DNA of 64,000 bases from Phialophora verrucosa (Eukaryota; Ascomycota; Eurotiomycetes; Chaetothyriales; Herpotrichiellaceae), in NCBI GenBank assembly GCA_002099365.1, contig MSED01000004.1, positions 2,294,001-2,358,000 of the forward strand. Direction: 5' to 3'. The notes under the pieces were generated by a model. The model was not told the origin of the DNA. It worked only from the letters and a program-made list of their open reading frames with translations, and did no database searches. Made by a program: the position numbers and the translations under genes. This document shows, in pieces, positions 42,026 to 52,952 of the stretch (the first letter of the stretch is position 1; each line of letters begins with the position of its first letter).

Positions 42026-45000
42026 TCATAACTCGTCCCGCACCCTCCCCCCACTGACCGGCTTGTTCTGACTTCCTTCATCAGCATCGTTCACATTTCC
42101 GGCCTCTGCAATGGCGTTGACTCCTTCCGCGTCCTGCTTTTCCTTCGCAGCTCGAATGACAGCGGCAATCTCTTCATCATATTCCGTCCATTCGGGGACC
42201 TGTCTTCTGGCTCGATCCAATTTCGGTTCCTTGGTCTGGGGATTGTTGCAAAGATCAATGGTCTTTGCTTTGGCAAGCGACTCATCGCTGCACCATGTCT
42301 CGCACCAAAGCCACTCTTGAGGCAAGCTATGAATTGGCAGGCTATGTTGCATGTGATTGGGTAGATCTTGGTCAAGGTTGGATAGACTGGCCGGATCGGC
42401 GGAGAGGGCTTGATATTGCTGTCTCAGTCGATCTCCCGCAGCAAGTTGGCGGAAGCGCTTCAAGTCGACGACGTACAGGGCGGAAATGTGGTACGGCTTT
42501 CCTCGGAGGTATGTCTCCCAGTATCCTTGCTTCCAGAAGCGGAAGCCTTCCATTTCTGTGCGCGAGTCGCACATGGGGGTGAATCCGTACGGAGCTCCTT
42601 TGAGGTCCACCCGGTTCAGCTCCATCATGTCGGTCCGAACAATTTGGTCGGCATCCACGAAGATGACTTTGTCCAAGTCCAGCGGGAAGAGCACGTCAAG
42701 AAATAAGATCTTGTAACCCCAGATCTCCCGCTGCTTTTCTTTCTGTCCCCGCAACCAATATGGCCACTTGTATGTCACCATCTCGTACTCGAAGCCATAA
42801 TGCTCGGCCAGAGCAGGTAGCGTCGTCTTGAATGAAGGCGATAGGAACTGCTCGATGAACCAGAACTTCACGCTGTGTTTGGTGTGCTTCATCACAGACA
42901 CCATCATGATGTTCAGCATCCGCTCGTATAAATGACCAGAAGCGACGGAGAATATGTTGATGTCAGCATTGGTCGAGGGTTTCTTGAAGCCTAATGAGGA
43001 TAGGGCTGAGGAAGCGAATGATGCGCCTTTGCTGAAGTAGTCCATGGCTCCACCGAGTGCGGAGACTTCCAGCACATCTTCCTCTTCCATACCTGGTTTG
43101 CGGGACAGACGAGGGAACAAGGTCAAGCCCTGGAATGATAATAGTGCAACCGAAGTTGTCTCATCGCCCGGTTCGGCAGAGTAGCCAAAAGGTCCGACAC
43201 TCTCAATGTTGAAGATTTTTGATGACCTCCCAGGTTTCAACGATATCTGCCAGTAACCCGGGTTGGCTTTGAATTGGAAGTATCCCAAGTTGGCCATGAC
43301 AATAGTATCCGTGAAATGAGGCTCTTGTTCGGTCCCCAGTAACAATTGCACGCCACGAGGTGGCGGACCGTTCGTCACATCGCGTGCGTGCCCTTCAATA
43401 AGAATGTGCTCGAGCTCATAAGTAGCATCGATTTTGTCACCCTCCGCGAGACTGCTAAGCTTGATGTTGTCAAGATCATGGATGGATTGCTTTGGCGCCA
43501 CCAACCACGATGGAGGGACTATCATTCCGAGGTTGAAAAGTGTGTCTCTCGGGATACGACTGAATGAAGCCTTCGGGGCTACGAGTGAGCCCTCAGCGTT
43601 GAAGCTTGGCTCGGCACTGATTACCTGGCGAAAGAATCGTTTGACCGGTAACTCGGTCAGTCTGTCTTTGGGGTTGAGGAAGATCCGGACGCCCACGCCG
43701 CTCAGCTGCGACAGTGTTTGCAGGATCGGCACCCATTGCTGCACAATTTCGGAAGCCGGGTCGACGACGGCAACAATCTGGATGCTGGGGTCGGCCGAGT
43801 TGGACAGGTTGATCGACGTGTGAGTGGTGTTCCAGACCTTGAACCGATCCATCCTGATCAGAGGTGCTGACTCCCTCAGGCCCTCTGGGAGATCGGATTT
43901 GAGGGATCGAGCTACAAGCGAGCTCACTTTGGCAAGGTCCAGGGCGTCAGAGAAGCGATCCTCCATGGCAAGCCCGGTGATAGCAGTTGTGACCGGAGCT
44001 ATCCTTTCCCTTCGTTCGACTTCGAGCAATGACTCCAGATCAGCACTGGTCAGAGGCTGTTCAATGGGCCCGAGCAGGCGACCATTGAGCCACAGTCCAT
44101 TCTGGCCTTCTGACAACCCAAGAGCTCGCGCTAGCGTTGCTTGGGAAGTCCAGAAATCAGCAGAAGTCTCACTCGAGACCTCTGCTGACGTGGTAAGATC
44201 CTCCTTAAGCAATTTCTCAAGCTGTGCGACTGTCAAGTCGCGGGCACCGTTCTGCAACAGTGCGTGCAAGGCATTGGCATACTTGGAGTTCTGCGCCTCA
44301 CCGTTCGGGTTGTGGAGTACCAGAATCTCTATTTCCGGATTCCGTTGATGAAATAAGAGAGCCTCCGCAATCAAGGCTCTGCCTCGTTCAGACTCGATAT
44401 CCGCGATCACAAGGAGATGAGCTCGGTCACTCAATAAGGTCGCCTCTGAGCCAACCAGCCTAGGCAACCGAGCAAATACATCGCCGAATTGGCTCGCGAG
44501 CACGCCAACATCAACGATCTTGACATCCTTCGGATCATTGGGGAACACCAACTCGTTGCGGCTTTTGACAGCCTGAAAAAGAAAGAACTCGGGTATCCAG
44601 GATTCCTCGAAGATGGCTTCTTGGACGACTGCTTGTTGTATTATTTGGAGATCCGCATACAGTCGGGCACTCATAAGCTCGAACCAGTTGTCCATCCGCG
44701 GAAGGACGACTCCGTTGATCAGGAAAGCCGGGTCGGAGCCGTCCAGGGCCAAGCGTTTGAGGTAGTCGTCTCTGGCCTGCAGCTGTAGGCTAAGAGCTTC
44801 GTCGTCCAAGATGGCCTGGTAGGGTTGCGGGTGTTTTTCTTGCCGAACTGTACGACCTTTGATTGCATTATGAAAGCTTTTCTCTGGATTGGAAACCAGT
44901 TTCTTAGAGGCAACAAGGTCAGAGAAGAAGTTCATTAGAGCTGTCAAGCCATATGTGTCCAGGATGTGGTAAGCAACTTTGGCGTAGATGTTCGCTGTCT

Positions 45001-46575
45001 CACCTCGACCGGTGGGAATCAGAGCAACCCTGATGGGCACTGATCTTCTGACCAAGCTTTGCAGTGAGGTGGCAACTAATTCGATGTCCTTGATGTTACC
45101 CATGTCCACCGGCACCACGAGGTTGTGGATATCGCGCGCTATCTGGGGCAGTTGGCCGGGATACGTTCTCTGGAATAAGCTGCGTAAGGATTTGGACCAC
45201 GTGGCATAGCGCTTATCTTGCTCGAGGTCATTCAGCCACATCAAGACCTTGTTAGCCTCAGTATCGTCACGCCAGTCAAACCGTTGCGGAAGTTCGTTAG
45301 CCTGTGCTTCAGCAATCACTTCGCTGGAAAGGAGACTAATGGCTTCTGAAGACGTCAATCCGAGGTCCTTGAGCTCGCCAATAATGCGCCTTTCCCTTCT
45401 TAAGTGGTCGAGTAGCGAGTAGGCATTGATCTGGCGAGGCTCAATCTGAACGCCGTTGATCCAAAATACATTGTAGCCTGAAGGCAAAAATCTTTCGCGA
45501 TTTCCGCGATGTTCTAGGATGAATTCTTTGGTGGCGTTGGCGGACGCTAGGAGGGAGGAATACCTAGGGAAATCCGAGGTAACTTGCAGCAGAGTGTCGA
45601 GAGGATCTGAACCTGCGGCGATGAAGTTGGCAGCGTTCAGACCAAGGTTGATCACCTCGGAAGTAGTCAAGGGTTTGAGGTCTTTGAGGTCGTCGTCCTT
45701 GACATCTTCCAGAGACAGCTGATCCGAGGTAACATCTTCCGGCTTCTGGGCGTCACGGTCGTCAATAACGATATAGTCGGTACGTTTGAGTACCAGCTCG
45801 ACGCCATAGCCGGAAACATAGATTGGTCTGTCCGACTCGAGACTCGACGGTCTGTAGCGAACTCGGTAGGTCGATTTCCCTTGTCGCGCGGTCTGGCTTA
45901 CAACACCATGAAATTGACCAAACAACGGGTGGGTGATGTCTGCGTATAGGATGGAGGCCGGTCCCTCGGACGATGTACCAAGCACTCGATCGAAGGGGAG
46001 ATCATCATCAACATCCGGCATTGTTACAGCCTGCTGAGCACGGTCGAGAGCAGGAGAGCAGAACTGCTGCCCGTCCAGGTAGACCCAGACAGGACAAACG
46101 GCATCCTGAGCGGCCATCAAATGGGGCTGAACCGAGGTGTTGTAGTATTGGAAATGAGCCTCGACTCTGGGCGCAGCAGCATGGAGAGCGAGTGCAAACT
46201 TGAAAGAGGACAGGGATTCGGGGGTGGACAAGTGGCCCTCATCTTGTAATACATCGAGGAATTTAGTGTACAGCTCTTGCTCCGTATGTAGATCCGTAAA
46301 GACACCATCGGCAATGCGGTCGAGGAGGGGGAAATAAGAGGATGAATTCTCGAGCGCTGCTGTTTCTCTGCGTGCTGGTCAGCCCGGGCACGACGGTCGA
46401 AGAAGAGGAGGAGCGGGGAGGGATCATACAGCAACTCTACCAAGAAAGGCCCCGCGGAAAAGGAAGCCTGCAGGTCAACGTTGATCGAAGGGGATATGTG
46501 CGCAGAGGCAAGGATTGAGCACCACCGCACCAAAGAGAGCAGAGCGCATCTCCATGGCAAGTTCGAGGTTCGCAT
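42026..46575 (-). CDS. UDP-glucose:glycoprotein glucosyltransferase (UGGT), 2 exons
   Basis: Exons 46575-46430 and 46367-42026 give 1495 aa, the normal UGGT size. The 62-bp intron (GTATGA...CGCAG) joins FLVELL to ETAALENSSSYFPLLDRIADG, a conserved UGGT start. In the ER lumen the enzyme re-glucosylates misfolded N-glycoproteins so that calnexin rebinds them. An N-terminal signal peptide (about residues 1-25) precedes thioredoxin-like domains. The C-terminal GT24 catalytic domain starts at INIFSVASGHLYERML and has the metal-binding DAD at about 1287-1289 in FVDADQIVRTD, then NLDQDLPN. The last four residues are RDEL, an ER-retrieval signal of the KDEL/HDEL type. The frame stays open upstream of this ATG with further ATGs, so a longer N-terminus cannot be excluded, but it would bury the signal peptide. 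Confidence 0.95.
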
Positions 46576-47440
46576 TGTGACGAGGCTGCGTGGAAAGGAG
46601 CGCCTCTCTACAGTAGGTTCAATCGCACATGTTGAGAACAGAGGGGAGGATGCTGCAATCAGTATGAATGCTGCCCAGAATGTGCTGAAACGACAGATGG
46701 GCGTAATATAATCCCAAGTTGTGACCAAGGTAGAGTGCAGATAGACGCGAAGAAGTGAGGCCAGGTGTACCAATTTGTATGTGAAACTGCGCGTTTGCTC
46801 GTGTTTCGTGTCGTCCATCTCCAATTCAACTCGACTTGAATCTCCGGCCCCCATCTCTTTCTCTTCTATCCCCACATACACCAGGGATGTCAGGGTTTAT
46901 CCGTCTGTTGATTCACCACAATAATCTACGAGTAGCTTGCTGGGCGGAAGAGTCCCATTCGGAACATTTCCAGCGTCTCAAATGTATGCATTTCCTAATT
47001 GATTTCCATCACTGTTATGGAGATCATCCAGTCGTATTTCTCGACATCCACTAGGAGAACGGGTAATCTGTTGCTCCCTAGATTGAAACCTCAATCATGA
47101 TTCAAACCCAGTGAGACAAAGAGGGATTGGATCTCCATGTGGAGGATGAACGGACATATACACGTGCCACCGACCGTTTAGTGACAAAGTAACACGGGCA
47201 AATGAAAAACCTGTGGCTCGGATACCTCACTGTTGCCCTCCAGGCTTCCAGAAAGAGCTGCTGTGACATTCCATGTGTACTATTCTGTCCGGTGTTCGTG
47301 CATCGGCTGATATACAATACCACCGATGAGAACATATAGGTCGTCTCGGCGTGACTAAGTAAATACCTGACACAGCAAATAGGGGAACTTTTCGCAAACC
47401 TCGGCGTTGTGGGACACTTGTATGCTTGTCGGAACAACGA
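46576..47440. other. Intergenic region, no gene seen
   Basis: About 865 bp: the UGGT promoter and leader (minus strand) and the 3' flank of the zinc-finger/Myb gene. The left part remains open in the UGGT frame. No other feature seen. Confidence 0.55.
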
Positions 47441-50400
47441 TCAGTCACTGTCCTCGTCACTTCCCCTCTGCCACATGGCTCGTTGATGATGCTTGTTGGG
47501 AACAGGCAACCCTATCAGGGTCCGACCGTGAGTCTGACTGCCGCTGCGCACCTTTTTAATATTTGCCCGTTTGGCCGACTCGTTGATGCTCGCCATGAAA
47601 CTCGATATCGGCGGATCGGTCTCCGCTGAGGGGCCGTCGTCTTGAGCATCATCCTCTTCTTCCGACTCTGAGATGGCCTCGTCCTTGCTCGTCGCGCTTT
47701 GTGTCTTTTCTTCGTCGCTCGCTTGCGTATCCCCATCTGACTCGGTGGACTCCTCGTCGTCTTCCTCGGTTTCGTTGTCTACCAGTTCTCCGCCATCGCT
47801 CTCACTTTTAGCGACCTCTTCTTCACCGCTCCCATATTGGACAGCTTGCTCGTCGTCAGTTGCTTCAGTGCCTTCATCTGGACTTTCTTCATCACTCTCA
47901 GTTCTCATCACTTCATTTCCATCTTCGTCATCGGAATCCTCGGGAATATTCTGCTCGTCGACCTCATCATCGCTTTCGGCGTGGCTTTCATTTCGGTCAG
48001 CGTGGGCGTCGGCATCGATGGGATCCTGGGAGCCCTCCAGCATCTCTGCGTCCTCATCGCCATCGTCTGATTCGCCTGTAACCTCGCCGTCGACCTCTCC
48101 ATTATCTGAGACGAGGAGCTCTTTCAAAGGCGTCCTCGAGCTAATATGTCGACGTTGGATGGGAATATTCGGAGAGGGTCGATCTTGGCTTGGTCGACTA
48201 CTTCTTTTCGTGCTGGTTGTCCGAGGCGGCTTCAGTGCGGATGTGTTTGTTTGTGTCTGTTCAAATAGTTGGCTGGATCGAAGGGTTTTGCTGGGCGTCT
48301 TGGTGGGAAATGGGTTCGGCTTTCGAGCCACTCGTGCAGTGCTGGTGTTATCTTCGGAAGATGAGCGTGAATCATCCTGCGCTTCGTCTTCGGCTTCCGA
48401 TTCAGGTCCTTGCGCATCGGGATTCTCTTCCTGTGCTTCCTCCCCCTCGGAGTCATCCTCAGCAGGCTCAGAATCATCATCTGCCTCGTCGTCTTCTCGG
48501 ATAAACTCTTCAGAAAGGGCGTTTTTAGTACCACTTCTCCTTCTCTCCTGCCCACTCAACCGTAGCTCCATCCTACTCTTCAGGACCGGCCTTGAACCAG
48601 GAGTCTTCTCCAATGCATCATCCTTGACCCATCTACCATGTTCTTTCTTCGATCGTAAAGCGCGGTAATGGTTCGAGCATTGCTGGGCGGACCGCGATCC
48701 CATCTTCTCGCTGACTTTATTCCATGGTATCTGGATATCTTCGTGTTCTCTGCCATTTTCATCCGTACACAACTCTCCTAGTATCTTTTCAAATTTGGCC
48801 TTCTCAGCTTGGGACCACTCGCCTGTCTCGACTTCACCGTATTGTAGCTTATGGCGCCAACGTTGACTCACCGCATCTGCAGTTCTGCTGAGTCGACGAG
48901 CAATCTCCGCCCACTTCGTGCCCAGCTCTTTCTGCAACCGGATGAGTTCCCGATCATCTTCCGCCGACCAGTCTTTCATGCCCGCGACGTTCTGGAAGTT
49001 TCGCTCGCGGTAGCGCAGCAATGACCGCTTGTTCCTGTTTGGCAAAACGTTGAGGTATTCCTTGAGAAACTCCGCTCTCTTGACGAAGGGCCACTGCCAA
49101 GTAGCGCCTTTGCCTCGCTCCAGTGTTCCCGTCATCATATCATTGAACTCTGTCCGAGTGATGTTGTGGTACTCGCAGAATGTATCTCTCCATTTATTGA
49201 GTTTATTGACCTCATCTTGGCTAAATGCGCCAATCCGTCCTTGCAGGCCATTCCCCTTTCCATGGCCCGTGTCTTTCTCATGCCTGATGAGAGCGGCAGT
49301 TGCATAGAACTCTTCAGAGCAGCCAAGACACTTGACCAGTCCAATGTGCGCAGAGCGTTTCTTTTGATGTCTCCGAAGCTGTTCCTGGTTTGCGAACGTG
49401 CGGTGGCACCGAACGCATTCGATACCATTGACAGGGTCCGGTCGCTTGGTGTTCTTGGTTCCAGTGCTCTTGCTCGCTTTCTTGGCTGGTATATCTGTCT
49501 GTGTCATCTCGTTCTCTGATTCAGGGGTTTTTGTCACGTCAAAATCCGAGTCCTGATCGTCATCTTCAGTTGGAGCTTCGTCCTGTCGAGGAAAAGTCCT
49601 CTTAGCAACAGATGTGGCTATATCGGCGGGTGACGTCCCGTCACTGTCCGATACACCGGCCTCAGACTTTTCGCGTTCGTTGACCGCGGCCTCTTTTGAA
49701 GGCGTCGAATATTCCACGTCAGGTTCTGCACGCTTCTTCCCTGTCTGTGTCGCATACGTAGCTTTCCGGGGTTCTTTGCGTCTGAATTTTGCGGGAGAAT
49801 AAGCTGCGGCTTCCTCATCATCCACATCCATTGCTTCGCTTGAAAGCGTGGCCTGCAACCTCTTGTGTTTCCTTCCCGAAGGACCAGCTTGGCCCGTACG
49901 CGGAACAAGGACTTCGATCCGCTGCGTACTCGGACGAGGAGGTGTAGGGTTAAGAGTGGGGTGTTTGAGGCTGGAACCGGGCGTGAACTTCTGTGCCCAC
50001 CCGTCCATGCTGCTCTGTCTAGTCTGCAGGCGTGGGATGATCTTATCAGTCATCTGCCGGCTTCGGGTTGCTTCTTTGATGGCTGAAATTTTGGGAGTTT
50101 CTGGTCTGGCGGGTTCAGGGGATGGACTCGAGGTAGGTGAAGTGCTCCCCGCTGCTTTCTTGCGTTTTCTCTTTGCTGGGCTCGTTTGGGTGACCTCGAG
50201 ATCGTCTTCCACGAATCGCTTGCGCTTCAACTTGCCTGTGAGCACTGGCGTCTCCTTCACACTGATCTCTTCCTCATCGAAGACACTTGGTGGCGCAGTC
50301 GACTGTCGATTGGACACTCTGTGTGCAGCATTTTCGATGACCTCGGTGTCGTGCATGACAGCGTCGACTACATCCTCGGCACCTCGCGGCATGCTCTTGA

Positions 50401-51787
50401 CGCTGATCCATTGAAAATCTTTGTCAGAGCGTTGTGTGACTTGCGGCGTTGCAAATTCCTTCGATGCATCGGTTGTGACATCTTGCTGCGGCTCCTCAGC
50501 CTCAGCGTCAACTTCTTCAGACAACTCATGATGCTGTTGTTCTGGGGTGTGCTGCCTCTCAGCCGTTGCCCCACCGCCATTTGTCGCCACTACGATCTCC
50601 TGACCAGTATGCTCCTTCATGTGTTTGAGCAACGAAGCCTGCGATGTCATCGCCTTCTTGCAGACGAAGCAGGTGAATTCTTTCGTGTGAAGCCTCCCAT
50701 GCCGCGTGGCTCCTCTCCGCTGGGCGAAGGTCAGGTCGCATCCATGGACGTCTGCCCAGGGACACTTATACCGGCCCTGGCTATTGACTTCTATCGCAGG
50801 GGTCTCCACGTTCTGCGGAGGAGCTGTACTTGGAGTACTCGGGACCTGAGCAACAGTTCTTGTCCGAGTAGTCGTGAGTGCGTGGAGAACCTTTTCCCTT
50901 GTTGTCGTCTGGTGTGAACTCCTCGCATGTCTCACGGCTGCTTTCTTTTGTGCGAAAGTCTGGGTACAGCCCTCAATGTCAGCCCAGGGACACAGGTATC
51001 GGCCTCCGGTATTCACTTTCGGCTCGGGAGGCTTTGTGGTGGCCTGGGTAGAAGGTCCTTCAGCGGACGGTTGAGTTGCCGCCACTGATGCTAGGAGATT
51101 AAGAGCCTCGACAGCCGACTCGGGTTCCGAGGTCTGAACTGGCGCATGAGCCGCATCATCTTGGTCGCGGTCGCTGTCGCTGTTAATAGCGATTTCATCA
51201 TTTATATCGGCGGTGCCGCGTTGACTTGAGCCGTTGATCGCTACGAAACCATTCGCGACATGCCCGCGCTTTCGATTGTCACCATCCTCTACATCGCTCT
51301 GGTCGGAAACAGCGTAGATGTGATATGTCTCAGGCTCTGTCTCCTTCAGTGGTCGATCTTCTGAAATCGGATCTGAGGACTCTTGAGCGGGTTGCGACTC
51401 GTGAGTCGGTACGTTGCTTGCGGCTTCATAGCTCGTGTTATTGGAAGACCTCCTCGATTTTCGCTTGCGTTTCCTCCTATTTGCATGGTTTTCTATGGTC
51501 TGCTTTGATTGTTGCGCCGGCTTCTGGGTCTTGGGTGAATCGGTGTGTCTTGCTATATTCGACGACGCATCAGAGTGTCGTCGATCGGTTTGGTCATGGG
51601 AAATTGTGTCGCGTTCAGCAGCATCTCGGTCGTCGGGAATCTTGGAGAGGTCAAACTCTACTGAAGGCGCGGTCAGCTCAGTCACTGTACTGTTCTCCTC
51701 CGCCGAGACAGCGCACTCACAGTCCTCTGTATCAAGTTGTGGCGCGAGCTCGGCAGAATCGCCTTCTTGGCTCTGGGTGTTGCCCAT
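47441..51787 (-). CDS. Giant C2H2 zinc-finger plus Reb1/TTF-I-like Myb DNA-binding protein
   Basis: A 1448-aa single-exon nuclear protein. In order: a basic nuclear localisation signal (about 104-113, RRKRKRKSRR); three C2H2-type fingers (about 265-292, 341-367 and 371-393, the first two sharing a CPWADxxGC layout); a long disordered Ser/Thr/Pro segment with more basic patches; two further fingers (790-814 and 818-842); then a Myb region. Residues 852-983 resemble the Reb1/TTF-I DNA-binding core (FSQDEVNKLNKWRDTFCEYH, VLPNRNKRSLLRYRERNFQ, then a SANT repeat), followed by a second SANT repeat (988-1047). The last 400 residues are a very acidic Asp/Glu/Ser tail. Reb1/TTF-I proteins terminate RNA polymerase I and block replication forks in rDNA; that role here is inferred. 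The N-terminus MGNTQS fits a myristoylation consensus. Confidence 0.85.
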   Translation of the reverse strand: MGNTQSQEGDSAELAPQLDTEDCECAVSAEENSTVTELTAPSVEFDLSKIPDDRDAAERDTISHDQTDRRHSDASSNIARHTDSPKTQKPAQQSKQTIENHANRRKRKRKSRRSSNNTSYEAASNVPTHESQPAQESSDPISEDRPLKETEPETYHIYAVSDQSDVEDGDNRKRGHVANGFVAINGSSQRGTADINDEIAINSDSDRDQDDAAHAPVQTSEPESAVEALNLLASVAATQPSAEGPSTQATTKPPEPKVNTGGRYLCPWADIEGCTQTFAQKKAAVRHARSSHQTTTREKVLHALTTTRTRTVAQVPSTPSTAPPQNVETPAIEVNSQGRYKCPWADVHGCDLTFAQRRGATRHGRLHTKEFTCFVCKKAMTSQASLLKHMKEHTGQEIVVATNGGGATAERQHTPEQQHHELSEEVDAEAEEPQQDVTTDASKEFATPQVTQRSDKDFQWISVKSMPRGAEDVVDAVMHDTEVIENAAHRVSNRQSTAPPSVFDEEEISVKETPVLTGKLKRKRFVEDDLEVTQTSPAKRKRKKAAGSTSPTSSPSPEPARPETPKISAIKEATRSRQMTDKIIPRLQTRQSSMDGWAQKFTPGSSLKHPTLNPTPPRPSTQRIEVLVPRTGQAGPSGRKHKRLQATLSSEAMDVDDEEAAAYSPAKFRRKEPRKATYATQTGKKRAEPDVEYSTPSKEAAVNEREKSEAGVSDSDGTSPADIATSVAKRTFPRQDEAPTEDDDQDSDFDVTKTPESENEMTQTDIPAKKASKSTGTKNTKRPDPVNGIECVRCHRTFANQEQLRRHQKKRSAHIGLVKCLGCSEEFYATAALIRHEKDTGHGKGNGLQGRIGAFSQDEVNKLNKWRDTFCEYHNITRTEFNDMMTGTLERGKGATWQWPFVKRAEFLKEYLNVLPNRNKRSLLRYRERNFQNVAGMKDWSAEDDRELIRLQKELGTKWAEIARRLSRTADAVSQRWRHKLQYGEVETGEWSQAEKAKFEKILGELCTDENGREHEDIQIPWNKVSEKMGSRSAQQCSNHYRALRSKKEHGRWVKDDALEKTPGSRPVLKSRMELRLSGQERRRSGTKNALSEEFIREDDEADDDSEPAEDDSEGEEAQEENPDAQGPESEAEDEAQDDSRSSSEDNTSTARVARKPNPFPTKTPSKTLRSSQLFEQTQTNTSALKPPRTTSTKRSSRPSQDRPSPNIPIQRRHISSRTPLKELLVSDNGEVDGEVTGESDDGDEDAEMLEGSQDPIDADAHADRNESHAESDDEVDEQNIPEDSDDEDGNEVMRTESDEESPDEGTEATDDEQAVQYGSGEEEVAKSESDGGELVDNETEEDDEESTESDGDTQASDEEKTQSATSKDEAISESEEEDDAQDDGPSAETDPPISSFMASINESAKRANIKKVRSGSQTHGRTLIGLPVPNKHHQRAMWQRGSDEDSD

Positions 51788-52128
51788 ACCAATGTTAGAA
51801 TCCTGGTGACGGGTTTCATGTCATGGATAAAGCGAACTCCGCGTTGTTCTCGGTGGATCGTACACAAGCAATGGGTCGCGCATTGAAGATCGGACGGGGG
51901 CGCAAGGTCAACTAGCCCACCCCGAAGGAAAAGTGAGGTGCAGGTGAGGCTCGAGCCAAAGTTCCCCACTGATTGCTCGCTAAATATTTAGCGCGTTTTC
52001 GAGAGTGGGGTTGCACTTGCTGGTGACGATCTGCAGCCTGATCATCCCGGCAAGGCTGTGTCAACTTGTTGAAACTTTGCATTGTCTGCAGCTGTACAGA
52101 ATCTCAGCTGGACGACAACTTGGCGAAG
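51788..52128. other. Bidirectional promoter
   Basis: 341 bp between divergent starts of the zinc-finger/Myb gene and VMA12. It includes an AT-rich patch near 51985-51995. No gene. Confidence 0.6.
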
Positions 52129-52908
52129 ATGGTCCTTCTTCAGACTACTCCGCGTATCCTATCCGCCATCTCTTCCCTCTCGTCTGCCGATATCTCAGCT
52201 CTAACGAGTAACACAACGACCCTCCCCACGACGTGTGAGCAACCGATCGAGCACAAGACACTCATCGCCCTCTCCCACCTGCTCTCCAAACCTCAAGGTC
52301 AAAGATGCTCCGCACTAGACAGCCTCCTTCGCGGCACTCGCGTCTACGTCCCACCCCCTCCACCGAAGCCCCAACCCTCAGCAGAGTACGTCGCTCTCAT
52401 GGACCGCCTGCGCAAGGAACAGGAACAGCGCGAATATGCTGGCCTAGTATCGAAGCGTGAAGCTGCAGGCTTGACTCTTGATGATGAGAAAGACGACATA
52501 AGTCCTTCGCTGGTCCTCAATATCTTGCTCAGCATTGTATTCTGCGCCGTAGCAGTGTTTCACCTAACGAGGTGGTGGTCCAATGATGGGGTGCGGGTTC
52601 TGCTATCCTTGGGAACCGGCCTTGTGGTAGGCGTGGCTGAAGTGGTCGTGTACATGGCATATCTGAGGAAGGTATCTGTGAGCAAACAGAAGGAGAGGAG
52701 CAAGCCAGAGCGAAAAACCGTGATCGGAGAGTACCGAGGAGAACAAGAATTGACAGATGCGCATGGCCGAGCAGTCTCCATTGACACGGCCACGATGATG
52801 GAGAAGGAGGAGATCTGGGGCAGAGGTGTCAATGGTGGAATGCGAAGACGAGTGCGAGAAAAGTGGGAGAAAGAACAGAAGAATACAACACGAAACAGTC
52901 TAAGTTGA
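52129..52908 (+). CDS. VMA12: V-ATPase assembly factor Vma12/Vph2
   Basis: A 259-aa single-exon protein. The N-terminal cytosolic half contains ALSHLLSKPQG, the conserved LLRGTRVYVPPPPPKP, then EYVALMDRLRKEQEQREYAGLV, the hallmark of the ER-based V-ATPase assembly family (PF11712). Two transmembrane helices follow (about 127-147 and 153-178; LVLNILLSIVFCAVAVFHL and VLLSLGTGLVVGVAEVVVYMAYL) and then a basic cytosolic tail. The protein acts in the ER membrane with Vma21 and Vma22 to assemble the V0 sector. The ATG at 52129 was preferred because the conserved region starts soon after it. The C-terminal tail is longer than in yeast. It converges on allantoinase with only 44 bp between stops. Confidence 0.9.
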   Translation: MVLLQTTPRILSAISSLSSADISALTSNTTTLPTTCEQPIEHKTLIALSHLLSKPQGQRCSALDSLLRGTRVYVPPPPPKPQPSAEYVALMDRLRKEQEQREYAGLVSKREAAGLTLDDEKDDISPSLVLNILLSIVFCAVAVFHLTRWWSNDGVRVLLSLGTGLVVGVAEVVVYMAYLRKVSVSKQKERSKPERKTVIGEYRGEQELTDAHGRAVSIDTATMMEKEEIWGRGVNGGMRRRVREKWEKEQKNTTRNSLS

Positions 52909-52952
52909 AATGGGATATCAATCTACCCCTGTCACCTGCGTCAGGGTCGACC

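Noticed and set aside
47673..48668. Plus-strand Ser-rich open frame of 331 codons over the Myb gene tail
   Set aside because: It is the reverse of the acidic Asp/Glu/Ser coding tail; the poly-Ser look follows from that.
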